Assembly: GCA_001804125.1 (NCBI GenBank)
Contig: MHFI01000064.1
Coordinates: forward strand, 13,020-57,913
DNA: 44,894 nucleotides
Direction of reading: 5' to 3'
Source of the DNA: Omnitrophica bacterium RIFCSPHIGHO2_02_FULL_51_18
GTDB taxonomy: Bacteria > Omnitrophota > Gorgyraeia > 2-02-FULL-51-18
Numbering within the stretch: position 1 is the first letter of the stretch; the number at the start of each line of letters is the position of its first letter. This document shows positions 5,976 to 15,717 of the stretch, piece after piece. The position numbers were made by a program, and so were the translations under genes. The notes under the pieces are model-generated. The model saw only the letters and a program-made list of their open reading frames with translations. It had not been told where the DNA came from and searched no databases.

Positions 5976-7435
5976 TTTCCTTAAAAAATTTGGTACACGA
6001 CGCCTACCCGGACCGTCCTTTTTTGGTTCTGATTCCTGACATTCCCGTCAAAAGCATTGAGTGCGATTCGAGAAAAGTCGAGAAGGGTTTCGTGTTCGTT
6101 GCGATTTGCGGAACCAGGCAGGATGGAAATGCTTTTGTGGAGGAAGCCATCCGGCGCGGCGCAGCAGCCGTCGTGGCTGACCGGGCGGCCGCGGTTCCCC
6201 CAACCATCCCTTTTATTCTCGTGCCGGATGCGCGCATCGCCGCTGCGCGGCTTGCAGACGTGTTTTATTCCCATCCTTCGCGAAAAATGAAGCTCGTCGG
6301 CATTACCGGCACTAACGGAAAGACCACCACAAGTTTTCTGATTGAGCATATGTTGCGCGGTGAACGTCAAAATGTGGGCCTGATCGGCACCGTGAATTAC
6401 CATTTCGCCGGAAAAGAAATTCCGGCTGCCGAAACCACGCCCGGGCCTTTAAGGCTTCAAGCCTTATTGTCCCAAATGTGCGAAAATCTCTGTGACCATG
6501 TCGTGTTGGAGGTCTCCGCGCACGCGATTGACCAAAACCGCACAGCGGGCATTCATTTCCAATCGGCGCTTTTCACCAATTTAACCCGGGACCATCTGGA
6601 CTATTTCGAATCCCTCGAAAATTATTTCAACTGCAAAGCGCGGTTTTTTACGTCGCTTTCAGAGGACCAAGCGGCGGTGTTGAATCAGGACGACCCGAGG
6701 GTGCGGACGCTTAAGGAAAAAACGCGTGCACGGGTCATTACCTTCGGAATCGAAAACCCGGCGGATCTGAAAGCGGAAGTAGTTGAATCGGATTTAAAAA
6801 ACACCCGCTTTCGTTTGCACTGGCCGCGCGGCGAGATTTTCGTCGAAATTCCACTTGTCGGTCTTCATAATGTGTACAATGCTTTGGGTGCTTTGGCGGT
6901 GATGCAGAGCCTTGGTTTTGATTTGGCCGCGGCGGCGGGTCATCTTTCAGATTTTAAAGGCGTGCCGGGGCGTCTGGAACGCGTGGACCGCGGGCAGAAT
7001 TTCTCTGTGTTTGTCGACTACGCGCATACGCCGGATGGTTTGGAGAATGTGTTGAGAAGCCTGAAACCTTATAAAAAGGGAAAGCTCATCACGCTGTTTG
7101 GGTGCGGCGGAGACAGGGACCGGGGTAAGCGGCCTCTGATGGCAAAAATTGCAAGCGGCTATTCCGATTTCGTTGTGATTACCTCGGACAACCCGCGCTC
7201 GGAGGATCCGCGGGACATCGCCGCTGAAATCCAGGCCGGTTTTCCCGGAGGATTTAAAGATTACGTGTCGACGCTTGATCGTAAAAAAGCGATTCGCCAG
7301 ACGCTTCTTATGGCGCGCGAGAACGACATTGTGCTTTTGGCCGGCAAGGGCCATGAAACCACCCAAGTGGTCGGAAACGAAACGCTTCCTTTCAGTGATC
7401 AGGAGGAGGCGGAAAGGGTGCTGGATGGACGTTAG
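5972..7435 (+). CDS. murE: UDP-MurNAc-L-Ala-D-Glu:meso-DAP ligase MurE
   Basis: MurE adds the third residue to the peptidoglycan stem peptide. The 487-residue product has the three Mur ligase domains: an N-terminal uridine-binding domain, the ATP-binding P-loop GITGTNGKTTTSF near residue 110, and the C-terminal domain with VDYAHTPDGLENVL. The specificity loop reads DNPRSEDP; the DNPR sequence is the signature of meso-diaminopimelate-adding MurE rather than lysine-adding enzymes. This predicts A1-gamma-type, DAP-containing peptidoglycan. It overlaps ftsI upstream by 4 nt and murF downstream by 11 nt. Confidence 0.97.
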   Translation: MISLKNLVHDAYPDRPFLVLIPDIPVKSIECDSRKVEKGFVFVAICGTRQDGNAFVEEAIRRGAAAVVADRAAAVPPTIPFILVPDARIAAARLADVFYSHPSRKMKLVGITGTNGKTTTSFLIEHMLRGERQNVGLIGTVNYHFAGKEIPAAETTPGPLRLQALLSQMCENLCDHVVLEVSAHAIDQNRTAGIHFQSALFTNLTRDHLDYFESLENYFNCKARFFTSLSEDQAAVLNQDDPRVRTLKEKTRARVITFGIENPADLKAEVVESDLKNTRFRLHWPRGEIFVEIPLVGLHNVYNALGALAVMQSLGFDLAAAAGHLSDFKGVPGRLERVDRGQNFSVFVDYAHTPDGLENVLRSLKPYKKGKLITLFGCGGDRDRGKRPLMAKIASGYSDFVVITSDNPRSEDPRDIAAEIQAGFPGGFKDYVSTLDRKKAIRQTLLMARENDIVLLAGKGHETTQVVGNETLPFSDQEEAERVLDGR

Positions 7436-8807
7436 CATTGAAGAGGCCTTAAAAGTCATGGGAGGCGCGGTGCTTGAGCCCTTGCGCGGAGACCGCAGTG
7501 TTCATAAAATTTCGACAGATACGCGGAGCCTCGAAAAAAACGACTTGTTTTTTGCGCTGAAAGGCGCGCGCTTCGACGGCCATGATTTCATCGCAGAGGC
7601 GCTTGAAAAGGGCGCCGGACATTTCGTGCTCTCGGGTGCCAAGGGCCCGACGCTTGAGCAGAAACGGTCGGCCAATTTTATTAAAGTGCCCGATACGCTT
7701 AAGGCCTACGGGGACTTGGCCAGATTTTATCGCCAGAAATTTAAAATCCCTGTGATTGCCATTACCGGAAGCTCCGGAAAAACCACTGTCAAGGAACTGG
7801 CGGCACATATTTTGTCCCAAAAGTTCAATGTGCTTAAGAATCGCGGCACCGAAAATAATCTTGTCGGCGTGCCGAAGACGATTCTTCGGCTTGAGAAAGA
7901 ACACGAAGTGCTGGTGCTTGAAATGGGCACCAGCGTTCCGGGGGAGATCGAAAGACTTTCTTCGATCGCCAGTCCCCAGGTGGGCATCATCACTCAAATC
8001 GGGTTTTCGCATCTGGAAGGGTTGAAAACACAGGAAGGGGTCCGTGAAGAAAAGCTGAAACTGATTTCCCATGTCGAAAGAGGCGGGATTGTGATCTTGA
8101 ACGGGGAGGACCCGATGCTGAAGGACGTGACGTGCGGTGTCCACAAGCTGGTGAGGGTCGGATCATGGAAGGACTGCGGGGATGTCACGGCTGAGCAGGT
8201 AAGGTGCCATGAGACCGGCAGTTCTTTTTACATCAAGGGCCGGATGTTTGAAACGCAGCTTCTGGGCCGCTACAACATCCTGAACTGTCTTTTTGCAATT
8301 GCCGTCGCCGAGGCGCTCGGCGTGGACACGTCCTTGATACAAAAGGCGGTCGGTTCTTTCAAGCCGGTCGCATCTCGCATGACGCTCAAAGTTATCGAAG
8401 GGATTCATTTTCTCGATGATTCTTATAATTCAAACCCCAGTTCCTTTAAAGCGGCGCTTGAGACGCTGAAGGAACTCAAGATCCGGGAAAAAAGGGGGGT
8501 TGTCTGCGGGGATATGCTGGAATTGGGCAAGTCGTCGGAAGCGCTTCACCGCCAAATCGGCGCGCTTTTGGCCTCGATGCTTTTTGATTTTGTGATTGCG
8601 GCCGGGACCCAGTCGAAGCATTTGGTCGACGAAGCGGTGAAGCGCGGGTTCGAAGCTAAAAAGATTCACGCGGTGAAAGACAGCAAAGAAGCGGGCAGGC
8701 TTTGCCGCGAAATAGCCGTTGCGGGAGACCGGGTCTTGGTGAAGGGCTCGCGCGGCATGCAGATGGAAAAGGTTTTCGATTGTTTTATCACTTCCTCTAC
8801 CCGTTAA
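7425..8807 (+). CDS. murF: UDP-MurNAc-tripeptide:D-Ala-D-Ala ligase MurF
   Basis: MurF attaches the D-Ala-D-Ala dipeptide to finish the UDP-MurNAc-pentapeptide. I start it at the ATG at 7425, behind an AGGAGGAGG Shine-Dalgarno; the ORF-track start (7275) lies well inside murE. The resulting 460 residues fit the family. Visible motifs are STDTRSLEKNDLFFALKGARFDGHDF (N-terminal domain), the ATP loop AITGSSGKTTVKEL, NNLVGVPKTIL, LEMGTSVPGEI, the DDSYNSNP motif of the C-terminal domain, and GDMLELG. Its 3' end overlaps the likely TTG start of mraY. Confidence 0.96.
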   Translation: MDVSIEEALKVMGGAVLEPLRGDRSVHKISTDTRSLEKNDLFFALKGARFDGHDFIAEALEKGAGHFVLSGAKGPTLEQKRSANFIKVPDTLKAYGDLARFYRQKFKIPVIAITGSSGKTTVKELAAHILSQKFNVLKNRGTENNLVGVPKTILRLEKEHEVLVLEMGTSVPGEIERLSSIASPQVGIITQIGFSHLEGLKTQEGVREEKLKLISHVERGGIVILNGEDPMLKDVTCGVHKLVRVGSWKDCGDVTAEQVRCHETGSSFYIKGRMFETQLLGRYNILNCLFAIAVAEALGVDTSLIQKAVGSFKPVASRMTLKVIEGIHFLDDSYNSNPSSFKAALETLKELKIREKRGVVCGDMLELGKSSEALHRQIGALLASMLFDFVIAAGTQSKHLVDEAVKRGFEAKKIHAVKDSKEAGRLCREIAVAGDRVLVKGSRGMQMEKVFDCFITSSTR

Positions 8808-9868
8808 GAGAGATTTTTTTCGGGTTTAACGTATTTCGCTATATCACATTCAGGGCTGCGATGGCGAGCATCACGGCTTTTTTGGTGAGCCTGCTCATCG
8901 GTCCATGGATCATCCGTTTTTTACACCACCTCGATCTAAAACAGACGATCAAGCGCGAAGGCTTTTCCCGGCTTTACGAAGCGCATCAGGGAAAGGAAAA
9001 AACCCCGACGATGGGGGGGGTGTTAATTTTGGGGGCGCTTGTGATTTCCACGCTTCTTTGGGCGGATCTTTCGAACCCGTACATCTGGCTTTGCGTGTTG
9101 ACCGTTGTGTGGCTTGGCGCCATCGGGTTTATCGATGATTACCTCAAGCTCCTGAAAAAGGACTCGAAAGGGTTAAAGGCGGTGGGGAAACTCGCCGGGC
9201 AGTGGGTGCTGGGTCTCGGCATCGGTCTGTACCTTTATTTTGAGTCCGCCTCGTGGCAGTGGGTGAGTGTGCCATTCCTAAAACAGGTGTTTTTGGGGCT
9301 CGGGCCCCTGTTTATTCTGTTTGCGGCGCTCGTGATTGTGGGCTCGTCGAACGCCGTGAATCTGACCGACGGGCTCGACGGGCTGGCGATCGGCTGCACG
9401 GCGATGATTGCCGTGACTTACGGGGTTTTTAGCTATGTGGCCGGAAACGTGAAATTCAGCCAGTACCTCCAGATTCCTTTCGTGGACGGCGCCGGGGAAC
9501 TTACGGTGTTTTGCGCGGCGCTCTTCGGCGCGGGCATCGGCTTCCTGTGGTTTAATTCGCATCCGGCCAGCGTGTTCATGGGGGATACGGGGGCGCTGGG
9601 ACTCGGGGGTGCGCTTGGCGCAGTCGCGATTTTCACGAGAAAAGAGCTTTTGCTGCTTTGGGTGGGCGGTGTGTTTGTGGCGGAGGCGATTTCGGTGATT
9701 CTGCAGGTGGCCGGCTACAAACTGAGAAAAAAGCGCATCTTTCTGATGGCGCCGCTTCATCACCATTTTCAGCTCAAAGGGCTCAGCGAATCGAAGGTGG
9801 TGATTCGCTTCTGGATCATTTCGTTTATCTTGTCGCTTTCGGGCCTTGCGGCGCTTAAACTGCAGTAA
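8780..9868 (+). CDS. mraY: Phospho-MurNAc-pentapeptide transferase MraY
   Basis: MraY transfers phospho-MurNAc-pentapeptide to undecaprenyl phosphate to make lipid I at the inner membrane. I choose the TTG at 8780, preceded by GGAAAAGG. The protein then starts MFYHFLYPLREIFFGFNVFRYITFRA, aligning with the usual MraY N-terminus, and has 362 residues (E. coli about 360). The longer ORF-track start at 8702 would overlap murF by over 100 nt. Motifs include TPTMGG, FIDDYLKL (Asp pair), NAVNLTDGLDGLA, GFLWFNSHPASVFMGDTGAL and the MAPLHHHFQLKG histidine loop. About ten TM helices are expected. Confidence 0.95.
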   Translation: MFYHFLYPLREIFFGFNVFRYITFRAAMASITAFLVSLLIGPWIIRFLHHLDLKQTIKREGFSRLYEAHQGKEKTPTMGGVLILGALVISTLLWADLSNPYIWLCVLTVVWLGAIGFIDDYLKLLKKDSKGLKAVGKLAGQWVLGLGIGLYLYFESASWQWVSVPFLKQVFLGLGPLFILFAALVIVGSSNAVNLTDGLDGLAIGCTAMIAVTYGVFSYVAGNVKFSQYLQIPFVDGAGELTVFCAALFGAGIGFLWFNSHPASVFMGDTGALGLGGALGAVAIFTRKELLLLWVGGVFVAEAISVILQVAGYKLRKKRIFLMAPLHHHFQLKGLSESKVVIRFWIISFILSLSGLAALKLQ

Positions 9869-9901
9869 GAGAGGTGTCGTCATCCTGACAGACTTTGATT
9901 T

Positions 9902-11266
9902 ATGAATTTTAAAAATAAAAAAGTCACGGTGGTGGGGCTGGGCCGCAGCGGGTTTGCGGCGGCTAAGTTTTTAGTCAGACAGGGGGCGATCGTGTTTGCG
10001 ACGGACGCCTCAACCCGGAGTGACGTCTTGGAGAATGCCTGCTTTTTGAAAAGTTTGGGGGTGCAAGCCGAAACGGGGCGGCACACCGCGCCTTTCATCA
10101 AAAAAAGCGCGCTGGTGGTGACGAGCCCGGGTGTTCCCAAGACAAGTCCGGCGCTTGTGTTAGCCAAGAAATACAGGCGGCCTGTCATCAGCGAAATCGA
10201 ACTGGCCTCTTATTTTTGCAAAGGCAGGATCATAGGCATTACGGGTTCAAACGGCAAAACGACCACGAGCCACCTGGTGCACCGCGTTTTGAAGCGCGCG
10301 GGCCGGAAAAGCGTTCTATGCGGAAATGTCGGCCGCTCTTTTCTGGACGCGCTGCCGGACATCGATTCAAAGAGCTGGGTGGTGTTGGAGCTCAGTTCAT
10401 TTCAGTTGGAGGACAGCCCGTCTTTTCGTCCGCGCATCGCCGTGGTTCTGAACATCAGCCCCAATCACCTTGATCGGCATAAAACGCTTGAAGATTATGT
10501 GAGTGCCAAGGAGCGTGTGTTTTTAAATCAAAAAAAAACCGATGCGCTGATTTTGAATTTTGATGACCCGGTCGTCAGGAAAATGGCAATGAAGGCTTGT
10601 TCCCGGGTGATCTCCTTCAGCAAAAGCCGTCTGCAACAAGGCGTTTTCTCGGACAGGGGCCATGTCGTGGTCCGGCAGAATGGCGCGGATGTCCGATGGC
10701 TTCGGGTCGCGGGTTTTCAGTTGAAAGGCAGCCACAACCTTGAGAACATCATGGCGGCCACGGCGGTTGCCTGCCTGCTTAAACTTCCCAAAAAATCAGT
10801 TCAAAGCGCTTTGGACCATTTTACAACGCTGGAGCACCGGATGGAGCCTCTGGGAAAGATCGGTGCCGTCCAGTTTGTGAATGATTCCAAGTCGACGACG
10901 CCCGACAGCACGAAGGCCGCCATTCAGGCCCTCCGAACGCCGATCGTGCTGATTGCCGGCGGGCGCGACAAGGGGGTTGATTTCGGCCGGATCGAGCCGT
11001 TGCTTTTAGAACAGGTGAAGGCCGCGGTGCTGTATGGGGAAGCGCGCCGGAAGATAGCCAGCGCCTGGAAAAGCTACCGCTCGTATCAGTTGCAGGAGGA
11101 TTTCAAGCAGGCCGTGGAACGGGGGTTTTCGCTGTGTTCGCCGGGCGACACGCTCCTTTTGTCACCGATGTGCGCGAGCTATGATCAATTTCATTCTTTC
11201 GAAGAACGCGGTGAAACCTTCAAACGCATCTTTGAAGAGTTAAAATGCCGTGCACCCGCCTACTGA
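9902..11266 (+). CDS. murD: UDP-MurNAc-L-Ala:D-Glu ligase MurD
   Basis: MurD adds D-glutamate to UDP-MurNAc-L-alanine. The 454-residue product shows an N-terminal Rossmann fold (VTVVGLGRSGFAAAKFL), the ATP loop GITGSNGKTTTSHLV, LELSSFQLED, NISPNHLDRH and the C-terminal NDSKSTTPDSTKAAI and IAGGRDKGVDF motifs. It ends with SPMCASYDQFHSFEERGETF, a MurD hallmark. The 33-nt gap after mraY contains the fragment GTCATCCTGAC, similar to the arm of the repeat found at lysS. The Shine-Dalgarno is weak. Confidence 0.97.
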   Translation: MNFKNKKVTVVGLGRSGFAAAKFLVRQGAIVFATDASTRSDVLENACFLKSLGVQAETGRHTAPFIKKSALVVTSPGVPKTSPALVLAKKYRRPVISEIELASYFCKGRIIGITGSNGKTTTSHLVHRVLKRAGRKSVLCGNVGRSFLDALPDIDSKSWVVLELSSFQLEDSPSFRPRIAVVLNISPNHLDRHKTLEDYVSAKERVFLNQKKTDALILNFDDPVVRKMAMKACSRVISFSKSRLQQGVFSDRGHVVVRQNGADVRWLRVAGFQLKGSHNLENIMAATAVACLLKLPKKSVQSALDHFTTLEHRMEPLGKIGAVQFVNDSKSTTPDSTKAAIQALRTPIVLIAGGRDKGVDFGRIEPLLLEQVKAAVLYGEARRKIASAWKSYRSYQLQEDFKQAVERGFSLCSPGDTLLLSPMCASYDQFHSFEERGETFKRIFEELKCRAPAY

Positions 11267-11276
11267 AAGCTCAGTA

Positions 11277-12377
11277 ATGGAACCTTTAAGAAAGGCCAAA
11301 GATCTCCTGTTTGGATCCGCAATGATTTTAACCGCGATCGGCATTGTCATGATTTACAGCGCGAGCGCCATCTACGCAAACGAACAGATGAAGGATAGCG
11401 CTTATTTCTTAAAGAGGCATCTGGTCTATCTTTCGATCGGTGCGGTGTTGGCGTACCTGGCGTCTGCGATCAACTACCGCTTGTTGCGGAAACATGCAAA
11501 GAAAATCCTGGGGTTTGTGATGGTGCTCATGGTGCTGGTGCTGATCCCCCATGTGGGCCACGCCAGCGGCGGCGCGCGCCGATGGTTTAAGGTGCTGGGT
11601 TTCAGTTTTCAGCCCTCCGAATTTTTAAAACTGGCGATCATTTTTTATTTTGCGGATTTTCTGGATCGCCGCAAGGAATACCTGTCGGACCTGAAGCGCA
11701 CGGTGGCGCCGGCGCTTTTCGTGGTGGGGATTTGTTCGGGGCTCGTATTTTTACAGCCGGATCTCGGTACGGCAATCACCGTGGCGCTCGTGGCATTTCT
11801 TTTATTTTTCGTGGCGGGTTTTAAAGTCGTGCATTTGGTGACCGCGATCCTCCTGGCGCTGCCGGGGCTCGCGTACGCGATGCTTGCCAAGCCTTACCGG
11901 AGAAAGCGGATCCTTGCGTTTTTTAACCCGTGGGAAGACCCGCGGGGCGTCGGATTTCAGATTATCCAGTCGTTCTTGGCGTTCGGCTCGGGCGGAATTT
12001 TCGGCGTGGGCCTCGGGCAGTCTCAGCAGAAGCTTTTCTACCTTCCGGAGTCGCACACGGATTTCATATTTTCAATTATCGGGGAGGAACTCGGATTTCT
12101 CGGGGCCGGCGCGATCGTGGCGCTCTTCATCGCGTTCGTGTTTGCCGGCATGGTGATCGTGATGCGTTCACCCAGTTTTTTTTCACAGCTTTTCGCGCTC
12201 GGGCTTGTGGGGCTGATAGGTCTTGAGGCCGTGGTCAATATCGGGGTGAGTTTGGGCGCGCTTCCGACGAAAGGCCTGTCGCTGCCTTTCATCAGCTACG
12301 GCGGTTCCGCGCTTTTGGTGAATATGATGGCCGTGGGATTTTTGATCAATATCTCCAAAGAATTGCCGCTGGAATGA
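11277..12377 (+). CDS. ftsW: Septal peptidoglycan polymerase FtsW
   Basis: FtsW is the SEDS-family glycosyltransferase that polymerises lipid II at the septum with FtsI. From the ATG at 11277 the product has 366 residues. A GTG at 11250 in the same frame would add nine residues but overlaps murD by 17 nt. About ten TM helices are expected. SEDS signatures are RRWFKVLGFSFQPSEFLKLAI, LQPDLGTAITV, HTDFIFSIIGEELG and the C-terminal KGLSLPFISYGGSALL. Its stop overlaps murG by 4 nt (ATGA). Confidence 0.95.
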   Translation: MEPLRKAKDLLFGSAMILTAIGIVMIYSASAIYANEQMKDSAYFLKRHLVYLSIGAVLAYLASAINYRLLRKHAKKILGFVMVLMVLVLIPHVGHASGGARRWFKVLGFSFQPSEFLKLAIIFYFADFLDRRKEYLSDLKRTVAPALFVVGICSGLVFLQPDLGTAITVALVAFLLFFVAGFKVVHLVTAILLALPGLAYAMLAKPYRRKRILAFFNPWEDPRGVGFQIIQSFLAFGSGGIFGVGLGQSQQKLFYLPESHTDFIFSIIGEELGFLGAGAIVALFIAFVFAGMVIVMRSPSFFSQLFALGLVGLIGLEAVVNIGVSLGALPTKGLSLPFISYGGSALLVNMMAVGFLINISKELPLE

Positions 12378-13462
12378 AAGTATTGCTGGCTTGCGGAGGC
12401 ACCGGAGGGCACATTTTTCCGGCGTTCAGCGTGGCCGAGGAGCTTAAAGCGCGTGATCCGCGAACGAGGATCGTGTACGTTTGCGGGAAAAAGGACATTG
12501 AGAGCGCGATATTTAAAATTATAGGAACCCAGGAGGTATTCTCGGTGGACAGTGCCGGATTCCGCGGCGCTTCATCTTTATTGAGTCCTTCATTTCTGTT
12601 AAAATTAGTCAGGGGATTCTTGTTTTCGTTCCGGATCCTGAAAAACGAAAAACCGGATGTGGTGGCGGGGTTCGGCGGCCACACTTCGTTTCCGGTAATC
12701 ATGGCGGCCAGGGTGTTAGGGATCCCGACGCTGATTCATGAGCAGAACGTCATACCGGGAGCTGCCAACAGGCTTCTGGCGTATTTTGTCAAAGGGCTGG
12801 CGCTGAGCTTTGAGGAGAGCCGCATCTATTTCAGGGCCCCTCGGTGCGTGCGCGTGACCGGCAACCCGATCCGAGCGTCGATAGAGCGTGAGTGCCGGGA
12901 GGAGGCGCTTAAGTTCTTTAGGTTTTCAGACCATAAAAAGACACTTCTCGTATTGGGAGGGAGCCAGGGTGCCGAGTCGATCAACACGGTGTTCTTTGAG
13001 GTTTTAAATGAGCTCCCGGAAAGCTTGAAGGAAAAACTGCAAGTGCTTCATTTGTGCGGCAAGATGCCGGAAACAGAAGCGGAGCAAAGATACAGCGCGG
13101 CGGGAATCGCCGCGCGCGCTTATTCATTTTTCGACCGCATGGACCTGGCATACGGGGTGACGGATGTGGCTCTGGGCCGGGCGGGAGCCACGTTTTTGGC
13201 CGAGATTCAGGCAAAAGATATTCCCGCGATTCTCGTGCCGTATCCGTTTGCCGGAGAACACCAACTCATGAACGCGAAAGTGTTTGCGCGTGAAAAGGAA
13301 GCGGAAATTATCGCCCAAAGCGAACTCAATCCGGTGACGCTCAAAAAATCGCTCGAAAAATATTTAACGCAAGTCCGGCAAAAAGCGCGCCCGCCGGGTC
13401 TTTCCGGTTCGTTGTCCCCGGCGCGCGCGCTTTTGGCGGATTTTATTGAGGAATTTGTATGA
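12374..13462 (+). CDS. murG: Lipid II synthase MurG (GlcNAc transferase)
   Basis: MurG transfers GlcNAc from UDP-GlcNAc to lipid I on the cytoplasmic membrane face. The 362-residue GT-B enzyme has the first glycine loop ACGGTGGHIFPAFSVAEEL, the membrane-proximal GFGGHTSFPVIMAA, HEQNVIPGAANRLL, the second glycine loop LGGSQGAESIN, and the UDP-GlcNAc-binding GRAGATFLAEI with PYPFAGEHQLMNA. Length and motif order are normal. It starts within the ftsW stop and ends within the murC-murB start. Confidence 0.97.
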   Translation: MKVLLACGGTGGHIFPAFSVAEELKARDPRTRIVYVCGKKDIESAIFKIIGTQEVFSVDSAGFRGASSLLSPSFLLKLVRGFLFSFRILKNEKPDVVAGFGGHTSFPVIMAARVLGIPTLIHEQNVIPGAANRLLAYFVKGLALSFEESRIYFRAPRCVRVTGNPIRASIERECREEALKFFRFSDHKKTLLVLGGSQGAESINTVFFEVLNELPESLKEKLQVLHLCGKMPETEAEQRYSAAGIAARAYSFFDRMDLAYGVTDVALGRAGATFLAEIQAKDIPAILVPYPFAGEHQLMNAKVFAREKEAEIIAQSELNPVTLKKSLEKYLTQVRQKARPPGLSGSLSPARALLADFIEEFV

Positions 13463-15717
13463 CGGCGCCCGGGGCGGTGCATTTCATAGGGATCGGTGGA
13501 GTCGGGATGAGCGGCATCGCGCGCATGTATCTTTCGATGGGACATGCCGTGCAGGGCAGTGACGTGAAGCGAAATGCGATGCTGGATGCGCTTGAGAGTG
13601 ACGGCGCCCGGATTTTAATAGGTCATGATCCTGGCCATGTGACCGGGGCGGGCCTGGTGGTTTATTCCTCTTCAATCCCTGAAAATCACCCGGAGCGTGT
13701 GGCCGCCAAGGCCAAAGGCATGCGTCTCATCCATCGTTCCGAAGCGCTGGCGGAGCTGTGCCGGGGTAAGTTCACGATTGCGGTGACCGGCACTCACGGC
13801 AAAACGACTACGACGGCGTTGGTGGGCATGGTATTAAAGGAAGCCGGCCGCGATCCTTCGATCGTCGTGGGGGGCGTCGTGAATTCGTTCGGCGGCAATG
13901 CCTGCTATGGGCAGGGCCCCGAAGTGGTCATTGAAGCCGACGAAAGCGATTCGTCATTTTTAAATTTTTCCCCCTCGGTCGAAGTGATTACGAACATCGA
14001 AGCCGAACACATGGACCACTTCGGCACCATGGAATGTGTTGAAACGGCTTACCGGGATTTCATTCGGCGCCTGCCCCCGGAAGGCGAGTGGTTTGGCTGC
14101 TCGGAAGATCCGCGGGTTTTGAAAATCGCCGGGATGGGTCTTCGCAAGGCGACCCGCTATGGTTTTGATCCGGAAAGAAGCGAGCTTTACGCGACCGACA
14201 TCGTGGAATGTGAAAATGGCGTGCGGGGGGTCGCTTTTAAGGTTTGGAGAAAAGGCGAATGTCTGGGGCTTGTGAAACTGAGGATCGTGGGACGGCACAA
14301 TGTGTTGAATGCGCTCGGCGCGATCGGCGTCGGCATAAAGCTGGGTGTTTCGTTTGGCCAGATTGTGAGCGGGCTTGAGAAATATGAGGGCGCCGGACGG
14401 CGGTTTGACGTGAGGTATGAAGACTCAAAATTTCTGGTCGTGGATGATTACGCGCATCACCCGACGGAAATCCGCGAGACCCTGAAGGCCGCGAAGGGCT
14501 TGAACAGGAAAAGGATCGTGGCTCTCTTCCAACCGCACCGTTACACGCGCACGCAGGCGCTTTTGGAGGAGTTTGGGAACAGCTTTTGGGCCGCCGACAA
14601 ACTTTTCATTACGGATATTTACGCAGCGAGCGAAGAGCCGATCCCGGGTGTGAGCGGCGCAAACGTTTATCGGGCCGTTAAAGGCGCGGGCCACCCGAAT
14701 GTCTTGTTTATTGAGAGAAACCGCGCGGCTCAGGCGGTGCTTCAAGAGGTCCAGGCCGGGGATCTGGTGATCGCGCTCGGCGCCGGCGATATTTTTCAGG
14801 TAGCGGATGAGCTTTCTGATTTTTTGAAAAGGAATATTTTTTCCGGGAGGGTCCGGGGAAAAGTGCTTTTTAACGAAGCGCTTTCGAAACACACGTCGCT
14901 TAAAGTCGGCGGCCCGGCTGAATTCTGGATTGAGCCCGAAGATGAAGAGGACTTGGAGAGCGTTTTGTCGGTGTGCCTGGAAAACGGAATTAAAATTACG
15001 GTGTTCGGCGGCGGCAGCAATGTATTGCCTCCGGATTCAGGGTTGAAAGGCGCGGTGATCCACCTGAATTCGCTTTATTTCCGCAAGATTTGGGAGGAGA
15101 ATGGCCGTGTGACCGCGCGCGCGGGGGTCCCCAACACGCTTTTCATTCAATATGCGCTGGGGCAGGGTTTGGGGGGACTTGAGTTTTTGTCGGGCATTCC
15201 GGGCTGCGTCGGCGGCGCGGTGGCGATGAACGCCGGGAGCCACGGCCAATCCGTCGACACGCTGGTAGAGCGTGTGCGCGTGGTTTATTTTTCAGGTGAG
15301 CGGCGGACGCTTAAGAAAAACGAAATCAGTTTTAATTACCGTTCCTCCGGGCTCGGGGACTGCATTATTACGGAAGCTTCTTTCGCGCTTCCGAAGTGCG
15401 ATGGGGCCCGGATCCGGAAGCTCCTTGAGGAGTATCGCGGCTACCGGGCGAGGACCCAGGATCTGTGGCATGCCAGTGCCGGCTGCATGTTTAAGAATCC
15501 CGCCGAGGGCGGTGCTTCGAGCGGGAAGCTGATTGAGGACGCGGGGCTGAAAGGCAGGACACTAGGCAAGGCGCAGGTGTCCCCGAAACACGCCAATTTT
15601 ATAGTCAATCTCGGCGGCGCAAGCTCCCGGGACGTGCGTGCGCTGATTGAAGAAGTTAAAAAAACGGTTTATGAAAAATTTCACGTCGAACTTGAAACGG
15701 AAGTGAAGATCTTTTGA
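13459..15717 (+). CDS. murC-murB: MurC-MurB fusion (UDP-MurNAc:L-Ala ligase / UDP-GlcNAc-enolpyruvate reductase)
   Basis: One 752-residue protein carries two successive cytoplasmic steps in reverse order. Residues about 1-460 are MurC: HFIGIGGVGMSGIARM, VTGTHGKTTTTALV, EADESDSSFL and DDYAHHPTEIRETL. Residues about 465-752 are MurB: LKVGGPAEFWIEPE, VFGGGSNVLPPDSGL (FAD site), SGIPGCVGGAVAMNAG and SAGCMFKNPAEGGASSG. In the last motif Cys takes the place of the catalytic Ser of classical MurB (AGS-FKNP); I believe Cys also occurs in other type II MurBs, and it can also act as proton donor. No frameshift or linker stop is seen, so the fusion looks genuine. Fusions of adjacent mur genes are known in PVC bacteria. 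Confidence 0.95.
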   Translation: MTAPGAVHFIGIGGVGMSGIARMYLSMGHAVQGSDVKRNAMLDALESDGARILIGHDPGHVTGAGLVVYSSSIPENHPERVAAKAKGMRLIHRSEALAELCRGKFTIAVTGTHGKTTTTALVGMVLKEAGRDPSIVVGGVVNSFGGNACYGQGPEVVIEADESDSSFLNFSPSVEVITNIEAEHMDHFGTMECVETAYRDFIRRLPPEGEWFGCSEDPRVLKIAGMGLRKATRYGFDPERSELYATDIVECENGVRGVAFKVWRKGECLGLVKLRIVGRHNVLNALGAIGVGIKLGVSFGQIVSGLEKYEGAGRRFDVRYEDSKFLVVDDYAHHPTEIRETLKAAKGLNRKRIVALFQPHRYTRTQALLEEFGNSFWAADKLFITDIYAASEEPIPGVSGANVYRAVKGAGHPNVLFIERNRAAQAVLQEVQAGDLVIALGAGDIFQVADELSDFLKRNIFSGRVRGKVLFNEALSKHTSLKVGGPAEFWIEPEDEEDLESVLSVCLENGIKITVFGGGSNVLPPDSGLKGAVIHLNSLYFRKIWEENGRVTARAGVPNTLFIQYALGQGLGGLEFLSGIPGCVGGAVAMNAGSHGQSVDTLVERVRVVYFSGERRTLKKNEISFNYRSSGLGDCIITEASFALPKCDGARIRKLLEEYRGYRARTQDLWHASAGCMFKNPAEGGASSGKLIEDAGLKGRTLGKAQVSPKHANFIVNLGGASSRDVRALIEEVKKTVYEKFHVELETEVKIF

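Noticed and set aside
9278-9883. 201-residue - strand ORF
   Set aside because: Shadow of mraY; His/Arg-rich low-complexity translation typical of antisense frames.
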